40,058 bases of DNA, taken from Pseudomonadota bacterium (GTDB lineage Bacteria > Myxococcota_A > UBA796 > SXON01). The stretch is taken from assembly GCA_030684355.1 (NCBI GenBank), contig JAUXTN010000212.1:1-40058 (forward strand), read 5' to 3'. This document shows, piece by piece, positions 9,198 to 15,952 of this stretch; the first letter of the stretch is position 1; the number at the start of each line of letters is the position of its first letter. The translations under genes were made by a program, and so were the position numbers. The notes below the pieces were generated by a model. That model made no database searches and was not told the origin of the DNA. It saw nothing but the letters and a program-made list of their open reading frames with translations.

Positions 9198-9228
9198 CTG
9201 ACACCGCGCAGCGTCGCCATGCTACGCT
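9198..9228 (+). promoter_or_regulatory. candidate promoter of paralog 2 with a -10 six bases from the ATG
   Basis: CTGACA (9198-9203) and TACGCT (9223-9228) are 19 bases apart. Only six bases separate TACGCT from the ATG at 9235, so a transcript from this site would start at or next to the start codon. Ribosome-binding sequence is absent. The -10 lies inside a perfect inverted repeat. Confidence 0.35.
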
Positions 9229-9234
9229 GCGCGG
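9204..9234. repeat. 11-bp perfect inverted repeat abutting the paralog 2 start codon
   Basis: CCGCGCAGCGT (9204-9214) pairs perfectly with ACGCTGCGCGG (9224-9234) across a nine-base spacer. The right arm ends on the base before ATG 9235 and covers most of the TACGCT hexamer. It could be an operator, a terminator for paralog 1 without a T-run, or an RNA hairpin masking the start in read-through transcripts. Confidence 0.7.
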
Positions 9235-12200
9235 ATGTTGTGGCTGCTCCTCTCTGGATGTACCTGGATCGACGCCGATGAACTCGCCCAGCGGCTCGCG
9301 GGCGATGACACCGGTGGGCCCGACCTCGAGCCGGCCGATCTGGACGGGGACGGGTTCGACAGCGTCGCCTCCGGCGGGGATGATTGCTGGGACAATCCCG
9401 AGGCCATCCCGGTCGAGTTCGCCGCCATCAACGGCTTCGTCCAACCGGGCGCGGCGGACGTGCGCCCCGACGCCACCGACACGGCCTATGACGGTGTCGA
9501 TGCCAACTGTGACGGCGCGTCCGACTTCGACGCGGACGCCGACGGCTACGCCACCGCCAACGCCGACTACCCGCAGCGGGACGGCTCGCTCGGGGACGAC
9601 TGCTACGACACCGAGGCCGACACCTACCCGGGGACAGGCGAGGTCACGACGGTCTACCGCCCGGACGAGATCCACCCTGACGCCACCGACGCCTGGTACG
9701 ACGGCACCGACGCCAATTGCGACGGGGCGAGCGACTACGATCAGGACCAGGACGGGTATGACCGTGACGCCGAGTGCGACGACACCAACCCCCTGATCTA
9801 CCCGAACCCGGGGGTGGAGGAGGTCTGGTACAACGGCGTCGACGAGAACTGTGACGGCAATCGCTACGACAAGGACGGCGACGGTCACGACAGCGCGTCC
9901 TACGGCGGCGACGACTGTTGGGACGACCCGGACACGCTCCCACCCGAGTTCGAGTCGCGGGACGAGATCCAACCGACGGCCGCCGAGGTGTACCCGGACG
10001 CCGTCGAGCGCTGGTACGACGGCGTGGACGGCGATTGCGCCGGGGACTCCGACTTCGACCAGGACGGCGACGGCGTCGCGACGGACGCGTGGGCCGACCG
10101 CGACGGCGCCTACGGCCTCGACTGCGACGACACCGACGCCACCGTTGCGCCGGGTGCGCCCGACGACTTCTACGACGGGATCGACGGCGACTGCGCTGGG
10201 AACAGCGACTACGACGCCGATGGCGACGGCTTCGACTCGAGCGCCGCCTCCGTCGACGGCACCGACTGCGACGATGCCGACACCGCGGTGAACCCGGACG
10301 CCGACGAGGCCTGCGGCACGGCCGCCGACGACGACTGCGACGGCTCGCTCGACCGGCAGGACGCCGACGGCTGCCTCCCCTGGTACGCGGACGCCGACCG
10401 TGACACCTACGGCGGGACCGGGACCGAGTGCTGGTGCGATCCCCAGCCCACCCGCGGGTTCGACGCGACCAACGACGACGACTGTGACGACGCGCTCGCT
10501 GCCGTCAACCCGGGCGGCACCGAGGTCTGCGACGCGGCCAACACCGACGAGGACTGCGACAGCGCCGCGGACAACGGAGACACTTCCGCGTCCTCCGCCG
10601 GAAAGACCACGTTCTATCACGACGATGACGAGGACACCTACGGCGACGAGGACCACGCGGGCAGCTCGTATTGTGACAACCCCACCACCAGCGCGCAGGC
10701 ATGGGTCACGGACAGCTCCGACTGTGACGACGCGAGCTCCGCCGACAACCCCGGCGCCGCCGAGAGCGTGGCGAACGGCGATGACGAGGACTGCGACGGC
10801 ACCGAGCTCTGCTACGTCGACGCCGACAGCGACGGGTACCGCAACTCCGACACCTCGCTGACCGTCTCCTCCCTCGACTTCGATTGCGACGACACCGGGG
10901 AGGGCGCCGCGACCGAGCCCGCCACCGATTGCGACGACACCGATTCCACCGCGGTGGTCGGGTCGGCGGAGATCGTGAACGACGGCATCGACCAGGACTG
11001 CGACGGCGTGGACGCCTGCTACACCGACGCCGACGGCGACAACTACGGCACGACCGTGGTCGTGGACGGCTCGTCGCTGAGCTGCGCGACCGGGAGCGGC
11101 GCGGCCGTCTCGACGGACTGCGACGATGCGAGCAGCTCGGACTACCCGGGGGCCGCGGAGACGGTGGCCAACAGCGACGACGAGGACTGCGACGGCGTCG
11201 ACTCCTGCTACACCGACGCCGACGGCGACAACTACGGCACGACCGTGGTCGTGGACGGTTCGACCCTCGATTGCACCACGGGGACCGGCGCCCCGGTCTC
11301 CACCGACTGCGACGATGCGAGCAGCTCGGACTACCCCGGCGCGACCGAGACGACGGCGAACAGCGACGACGAGGACTGCGACGGCGTCGACTCCTGCTAC
11401 ACCGACGCGGACGGCGACAACTACGGCACCACCGTGGTCGTGGACGGCTCCTCGCTCAGTTGCACGACCGGGACCGGCGCTCCGGTCTCCACGGACTGCA
11501 ACGACGCGAGCGCGAGCGTGTACCCGGCCGCGACGGAGACGGTCGCCGACAGCACCGACCAGGACTGCGACGGCGTCGACTCCTGCTACACCGACGCCGA
11601 CGGCGACAACTACGGCACGACCGTGGTCGTGGACGGCTCCTCGCTCAGTTGCACGACCGGGACCGGCGCTCCGGTCTCCACGGACTGCAACGACGCGAGC
11701 GCGACGGTTTACCCGGGCGCGACGGAGACGGTCGCCGACAGCGTCGACCAGGACTGCGACACCGTCGACACCTGCTACACCGACGCGGATGGTGACAACT
11801 ACGGCACGACCGTGACCGTGGACGGATCTACACTCAACTGCACGACGGGCACGGGCGCTGCGCTCTCCACGGACTGCGACGATGCGAGCAGCTCGGACTA
11901 CCCCGGCGCGACCGAGACGACCGGCAACGGCGACGACGAGAGCTGCGACGGCACCGAAACCTGCTACGACGACGACGACAACGACGGCTACCTCGACACC
12001 ACCGCGGACACGCGCACATCGGCCGACACCGACTGCGCCGACGCCTACGAGGGGACCAACACCGACCTCACCACCGATTGCGACGACAGCGACGCGGGCG
12101 ACTACCCCTCAGCGTCCGAGACCGTCGGCAACGGCGACGACGAGGACTGCGACGGCACCGAAACCTGCTACGACGACGACGACAACGACGGCTACCTCGA

Positions 12201-13341
12201 CACCACCGCGGACACCCGATCGTCGACCGATACCGACTGCACCGACGCCTACGAGGGCCCCAGCACCGACCTCACCACCGATTGCGACGACACCGACGCG
12301 TACTCCTACCCGGGCGCAACCGAGTACTGCGACGGCCAGCAGAACAACTGCTCCACGGCGTGGACCACCGCGTCGGAGGACGGCGTCATCTCCTACACCA
12401 CGACCGCGGGGGTCTGGTCGAACCTCGCGTCGTCCTCCTCGCTGTCCCTCGCGAGCACCGGCACCTACTACTTCTGCGCCGGCACCTACAGCACGAAGCT
12501 CGTCGGCAGCTCCGACACGGTCTCGGTCGTCGGGTACTACGGGGCCGCGAGCACGATCCTCGACAACGCCTCCACGGGATCCACCGTCAGCGTCACCAGC
12601 GGCAGCGTCACCCTCGACGGCTTCACGATCACGGGCGGCACCGGCACGACCGGCTACGGCGGCGGCGTGCTCGCCAGCGGCACCCGCGGCGCGACCCCCA
12701 CGATCACCCTCCAGGACTGCATCGTCGAGCTCAACGACGCGACCTACGGCGGGGGTGTCGCCGCCGCCTCGACCGCGTGGGTCTCGCTCCTCGGCACCAC
12801 CGTCCAGGACAACATCGCGACGACCAACGGCGGCGGGATCTGGGTCGCCACGGGCGCCCTCATCGACATCTCCGACGGCTCCGCCGTCGCCTACAACGAG
12901 GCCGGCCGCGGTGGCGGCCTCTACCTGGAGGGTAGCGGCGACGCGACGCTCGACGACTCCAGCGTCGAGGCCAACTCGGCCTCCGGCGCGAGCGGCCTCG
13001 GCGGCGGCGTCTATGTGAACACCGGCACGTTCGCGATGACCAACGGCGCCACCGTCCACAGCAACACGGCCTCCGACGGCGGCGGCCTCTTGATCTACAC
13101 GGGCAGCGCGAGCTGTGCGACCGGGACGGGGATCTACGCCAACACCGCCACCAACAACGGCGGCGGCATCTACCTCGACGACACCGCCGGGTCGTTCACC
13201 GCCACGGACTGCGACTTCAGCGGCACCGGGGACAACTCCCCCGATGACGTGTACGCCGTGTACGGCTCCTACGCCTCGTACGGCTCCACCGCGACCTTCG
13301 CCTGCACCCTCGGCCTCTGCTCCCCGACGACCGACCCGTAG
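9235..13341 (+). CDS. giant MopE-type repeat lipoprotein with beta-helix domain (paralog 2)
   Basis: 1368 residues, closely related along its whole length to the preceding gene. The start is forced: an in-frame stop lies at 9199-9201 and no other start codon intervenes, giving the very short signal MLWLLLSGC with Cys at position 9 and no basic residue. After the Cys come GGDDCWD, WYDGTDANCDG and DYDQDQDGYD repeats of the MopE-like metal-binding type. Five nearly identical 189-base units (from 11017) and two 204-base units follow. The stalk ends at CDGQQNNCSTAW, a motif also present in paralog 1, and leads into a C-terminal parallel beta-helix with GGGIWV, GGGVYV and GGGIYL turns, ending CSPTTDP. 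Inferred to be a surface lipoprotein of extended shape, stiffened by metal ions and disulfides. A terminator-like hairpin follows. Ligand and function unknown. Confidence 0.85.
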   Translation: MLWLLLSGCTWIDADELAQRLAGDDTGGPDLEPADLDGDGFDSVASGGDDCWDNPEAIPVEFAAINGFVQPGAADVRPDATDTAYDGVDANCDGASDFDADADGYATANADYPQRDGSLGDDCYDTEADTYPGTGEVTTVYRPDEIHPDATDAWYDGTDANCDGASDYDQDQDGYDRDAECDDTNPLIYPNPGVEEVWYNGVDENCDGNRYDKDGDGHDSASYGGDDCWDDPDTLPPEFESRDEIQPTAAEVYPDAVERWYDGVDGDCAGDSDFDQDGDGVATDAWADRDGAYGLDCDDTDATVAPGAPDDFYDGIDGDCAGNSDYDADGDGFDSSAASVDGTDCDDADTAVNPDADEACGTAADDDCDGSLDRQDADGCLPWYADADRDTYGGTGTECWCDPQPTRGFDATNDDDCDDALAAVNPGGTEVCDAANTDEDCDSAADNGDTSASSAGKTTFYHDDDEDTYGDEDHAGSSYCDNPTTSAQAWVTDSSDCDDASSADNPGAAESVANGDDEDCDGTELCYVDADSDGYRNSDTSLTVSSLDFDCDDTGEGAATEPATDCDDTDSTAVVGSAEIVNDGIDQDCDGVDACYTDADGDNYGTTVVVDGSSLSCATGSGAAVSTDCDDASSSDYPGAAETVANSDDEDCDGVDSCYTDADGDNYGTTVVVDGSTLDCTTGTGAPVSTDCDDASSSDYPGATETTANSDDEDCDGVDSCYTDADGDNYGTTVVVDGSSLSCTTGTGAPVSTDCNDASASVYPAATETVADSTDQDCDGVDSCYTDADGDNYGTTVVVDGSSLSCTTGTGAPVSTDCNDASATVYPGATETVADSVDQDCDTVDTCYTDADGDNYGTTVTVDGSTLNCTTGTGAALSTDCDDASSSDYPGATETTGNGDDESCDGTETCYDDDDNDGYLDTTADTRTSADTDCADAYEGTNTDLTTDCDDSDAGDYPSASETVGNGDDEDCDGTETCYDDDDNDGYLDTTADTRSSTDTDCTDAYEGPSTDLTTDCDDTDAYSYPGATEYCDGQQNNCSTAWTTASEDGVISYTTTAGVWSNLASSSSLSLASTGTYYFCAGTYSTKLVGSSDTVSVVGYYGAASTILDNASTGSTVSVTSGSVTLDGFTITGGTGTTGYGGGVLASGTRGATPTITLQDCIVELNDATYGGGVAAASTAWVSLLGTTVQDNIATTNGGGIWVATGALIDISDGSAVAYNEAGRGGGLYLEGSGDATLDDSSVEANSASGASGLGGGVYVNTGTFAMTNGATVHSNTASDGGGLLIYTGSASCATGTGIYANTATNNGGGIYLDDTAGSFTATDCDFSGTGDNSPDDVYAVYGSYASYGSTATFACTLGLCSPTTDP
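11017..12340 (+). repeat. tandem 189-base (x5) and 204-base (x2) coding repeats in paralog 2
   Basis: Units start with TGCTAC at 11017, 11206, 11395, 11584, 11773 (189-base period) and 11962, 12166 (204-base period). The units at 11395 and 11584 differ at only about ten positions and share synonymous choices, so they look like a recent duplication. The equivalent block of paralog 1 has two and three units. Confidence 0.9.
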
Positions 13342-13348
13342 CCAAGCC

Positions 13349-13376
13349 GGCTGGCGCGCGGCCAGCCCATCGTTTT
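13349..13376 (+). terminator. intrinsic terminator after paralog 2
   Basis: GGCTGGC (13349-13355) and GCCAGCC (13361-13367) form a 7-bp stem with loop GCGCG. CATCG and then TTTT (13373-13376) follow. It lies eight bases after the paralog 2 stop and before the convergent kinase gene ends at 13389. Confidence 0.55.
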
Positions 13377-13388
13377 CAGGCCAGACGC

Positions 13389-14900
13389 CTACTCCTGCGA
13401 CGACGAGCAGTTCCCGAAGTCGGCCTTGCACGTCAGCCACGTGACGCGGCCGGGGCTCACGACGACGTTCCGGATGGTCACCGCGGTGCCCGACGCGAAG
13501 GTCACCTGCGCCGTGTACGTGCCCGCCGGGACCGAGCCCGCGGCGACCTTGCCGTTCGGCCCGGTGAACGTGGCGTCCACGGGATCGCCCGCGAGGCGGA
13601 GGCGGCCCTCCGCGGACGCCGTGGGCGCCGGGGTCACCGCGGCCTTCGGGGCCGGCTGGACCGGGGGCGCCGGGGTGCGAGTCGTCGCGCGCGGCTCCTC
13701 CTTCGGCCGCGTGGGGCTCGCCGGCTTGCCCGTGCCCGTCGGCGCCTCGGCGGGCTTCGACGGCGCCGGCGAGGGGAGGGCCACCGGCGCGACGACCGCC
13801 ACCGGGGGCGGCGCGATCGGAGCCGGGCGAAGCACCCACCACGCCCCGATCCCGGCGACGAGCACCACCACCACGAACGCAGCGAAGGAGACCACGCCGC
13901 CCGCCAGCCACGGGAGCAACCGCACGCCCTTGCGCTCGGGGACGGTCGTGGCGGTCCCAGACCGCTCGGTGAGGATGGTGCCCGTGCGGGGATCCCCTTG
14001 CGGCGCGACGCGACCCTCGGCCAACACCGCGGGGACCGTGCGCGCCGCCCAATCCTCGAGGCGCTCCCCGCGCAACTGACCACGGATGTCGGCCAGGGCG
14101 CGCGCGCAGTCCCGTGCCGCGGGCCGGCGCTCGGGCTCATAGGCCAGCAAGCCGGCGACGATCACGTGCAGATCCGTGGAGACGCCCGCGAGGTACGCCC
14201 ACTGCTCGGCGTAGCGCCGCCCGGGCGGCTGCCGATCGCGATCCGCGGCGGTCTTCCCGGGAGACACGCCGGTCAGCATCTCGAACAGGAACACCCCGAG
14301 CGCGTACATGTCGCTCTCGTGGGAGTCCTTCCCCTCGAAGCGCTCGGGCGCCATGTAGGTCAGCGTGCCGAAGCCGGTCTGGGTGGTGCCCGCCTCGCGC
14401 TCGGCGAACTCGGCCCGCGCCACGCCGAAGTCGAGGAGCTTCACCTCGCCCTGGGCGGTCAGCCGCACGTTGCCCGGCTTGATGTCGCGGTGGATGAGCC
14501 GCAGGGGCCGGCCGTCGGTCCCCGCCTGGGTCCACGCCGCGTGGAGGGCGTTCGCGACCTCCTCCGCGACCGCGATGGCCACCGACGGCGCGAGCGCGCC
14601 CTCTCGGAGGAGCGCGGCGATGTCGCACCCCTCGACGTACTCCATGACGATGGACCAGTTGCCGTCGAGCTCGACGAGGTCGTCCACGCGGACGATCGAC
14701 CGGTGCCGGATGAGCGCGAGCATTCGCGCCTCGTCCCGCAGCCGCCCGACGATCGCCGGGCTGTTCGCCTTGTCGCGGTGGAGCACCTTGATGGCGACCT
14801 CCCGCTGGATGCCGCCGCCGACCGCCCGCGCGAGGTACACCGCCCCGAACGCGCCCTCTCCGAGGAGGCCGCGGACCTCGTAGCGCCGGCTCGGGTTCAC
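13389..14900 (-). CDS. membrane Ser/Thr protein kinase (PknB type) with PEGA-like C-terminus
   Basis: 503 residues from GTG 14900. That start overlaps the stop of the upstream gene in GTGA, and the kinase domain begins at once (RYEVRGLLGEGAFG). Kinase motifs are complete: glycine loop GEGAFG (14-19), VAIK lysine 38, HRDIKPGN (137-144), DFG (157-159) and MAPE near 183. A basic stretch precedes a single membrane helix (about 330-357). A Pro/Ala-rich linker and a C-terminal beta-rich segment (DATFTGPNGKV, GSVPAGTYTAQV) resembling a PEGA domain follow; this part should be outside the cytoplasm. It ends with two cysteines in CKADFGNCSSSQ. The catalytic residues suggest an active kinase that could sense an envelope state. 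The coupled upstream gene is the best candidate partner. Confidence 0.9.
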   Translation of the reverse strand: MNPSRRYEVRGLLGEGAFGAVYLARAVGGGIQREVAIKVLHRDKANSPAIVGRLRDEARMLALIRHRSIVRVDDLVELDGNWSIVMEYVEGCDIAALLREGALAPSVAIAVAEEVANALHAAWTQAGTDGRPLRLIHRDIKPGNVRLTAQGEVKLLDFGVARAEFAEREAGTTQTGFGTLTYMAPERFEGKDSHESDMYALGVFLFEMLTGVSPGKTAADRDRQPPGRRYAEQWAYLAGVSTDLHVIVAGLLAYEPERRPAARDCARALADIRGQLRGERLEDWAARTVPAVLAEGRVAPQGDPRTGTILTERSGTATTVPERKGVRLLPWLAGGVVSFAAFVVVVLVAGIGAWWVLRPAPIAPPPVAVVAPVALPSPAPSKPAEAPTGTGKPASPTRPKEEPRATTRTPAPPVQPAPKAAVTPAPTASAEGRLRLAGDPVDATFTGPNGKVAAGSVPAGTYTAQVTFASGTAVTIRNVVVSPGRVTWLTCKADFGNCSSSQE

Positions 14901-15802
14901 CAAGCGAACGCGAGCCCGACGCCGAGGCCGAGCGAGGCCACGCCCGCGGCTGCCCACCCGATGGTCAGCGTGTTGGTGGTGCCACGCAAGGCGACGAGCT
15001 CGTCGTCCGTGAGGTCCGACGTGGTGTCGAGGAACGCCGCCTTCGAGCTCGCCGCGGCGCCGAGCAGCACGCCGGTGGTCACGACGGTCACCGCCGTGGC
15101 CGCGAGCATGGGGACGCGCGCCTTGCCCGACCTGGCGACCGGCTCGGTCGGGAGCGCGGGCTGCACTTCACGCTCGACCTTCACCTTGGGGGGCTTCACC
15201 GGCTTCACCGGCTTCACCGGCGTGGCCGCCGCGAGGGGCGCGCCGCCCGCCCAGGTTCCGAGGTCGGCCTCCGGCCAGACGTAGCGGGTCTCGACGACCG
15301 CCCCCTGCCCGTCGACCTGCTGGATGACCGCCGCCCGGGCCGTGGGCGCCTTCTCGGTCGCGAGGCCGTCGACCTCCAACCAGCCGGATGCGAGGCTCAC
15401 GAGCGGGCGGGTGTTGGGGTCCCGGGCGAGGAGCCCGCCGTGGGACAGGAGCACGCGGATGGGGTGCCCCTCGGGGTAGAGCGAGAGCGGGAGCTGGTAG
15501 CCGGGGTCCGCCGCGAGGAGGCCGGCCAGGGCCGGGGCGATCCGGGCGTCCTCCTTCTGGAGGAAGGCCCCCGTCGCGATGACGCGGTGCACGGCGCCCA
15601 CGGCGGTTCCGGACAGCGGCTCGTTCACGCACGCGAGGCGACGCAGCAGGGTGTCCCGCGCAGCCAGGAACCCGTCCGTGTCCATCTTGCCCATGTTGAT
15701 GTCGGCGGACTCCACCACGTCGAGCAGGCCGCGGGCGTTCCACGTCTGTGCGCAATCGGCGAGGAGCTCTGCGTGCGCCACGGACACGAGCAGGAGAATC
15801 AT
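14897..15802 (-). CDS. exported protein of unknown function, coupled to the kinase
   Basis: 301 residues from ATG 15802, with GAGGCG upstream. The same frame is open far upstream to 18553, but that part only mirrors the third giant lipoprotein. The N-terminus MILLLVSVAHAELL looks like a very short signal peptide with an AHA cleavage site and no basic residue. Residues about 20-190 are a soluble alpha-rich domain with ARDTLLRRLACV and SLYPEGHPIRVLL, which I do not recognise. A linker with three VKP repeats follows, encoded by three tandem 9-base repeats at 15192-15218. Then come two hydrophobic helices (MLAATAVTVVTTGVLLGAA and WAAAGVASLGLGVGLAFAW), the second at the very C-terminus. The stop overlaps the kinase start in GTGA, so translation is probably coupled and the two proteins may act together at the inner membrane. 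Confidence 0.7.
   Translation of the reverse strand: MILLLVSVAHAELLADCAQTWNARGLLDVVESADINMGKMDTDGFLAARDTLLRRLACVNEPLSGTAVGAVHRVIATGAFLQKEDARIAPALAGLLAADPGYQLPLSLYPEGHPIRVLLSHGGLLARDPNTRPLVSLASGWLEVDGLATEKAPTARAAVIQQVDGQGAVVETRYVWPEADLGTWAGGAPLAAATPVKPVKPVKPPKVKVEREVQPALPTEPVARSGKARVPMLAATAVTVVTTGVLLGAAASSKAAFLDTTSDLTDDELVALRGTTNTLTIGWAAAGVASLGLGVGLAFAW
15192..15218. repeat. three tandem copies of a 9-base repeat
   Basis: GGCTTCACC occurs three times in a row. On the minus strand it encodes the VKP-VKP-VKP linker of the exported kinase partner. Slippage here would change linker length in steps of three residues. Confidence 0.8.
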
Positions 15803-15906
15803 GCGCTTTCGCCTCGGGGGAGCATCGTAACATACGCGTAAGGGCCGGCTTCTACCGTCCACCGCGCCACGCCAACTCTGCTCCAACGCCGGACCTCGCG
15901 AGGAGG

Positions 15907-15940
15907 CCACGGCGGCCCGGCCATTCCGACGCCGCCGTGG
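15907..15940. repeat. 10-bp perfect inverted repeat before paralog 3
   Basis: CCACGGCGGC (15907-15916) pairs with GCCGCCGTGG (15931-15940) across 14 bases. It ends on the base before TAGGGT, the candidate -10 of paralog 3, and lies in the 150-base region shared with the divergent kinase operon. It could be an operator for one or both. Confidence 0.6.
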
Positions 15941-15946
15941 TAGGGT
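15941..15946 (+). promoter_or_regulatory. candidate -10 element of paralog 3
   Basis: TAGGGT stands six bases before ATG 15953, the same spacing as TACGCT before paralog 2. No -35-like hexamer is evident; the expected place is occupied by the inverted repeat. No ribosome-binding sequence precedes the start, consistent with a leaderless or nearly leaderless mRNA. Confidence 0.3.
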
Positions 15947-15952
15947 GGCGCG

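Noticed and set aside
7282..10656. A minus-strand open frame of 1124 codons across paralogs 1 and 2, and another of 521 codons at 5320-6885
   Set aside because: They are antisense to the Asp-rich lipoproteins. GAC and GGC codons read backwards give GTC/GCC and avoid stops, so valine- and glycine-rich frames appear by bias. They lack start signals, domains and a coherent protein pattern.
11017..12340. CRISPR-like array
   Set aside because: Units are 189 and 204 bases, translate in frame and have no unique spacers; they are protein repeats.
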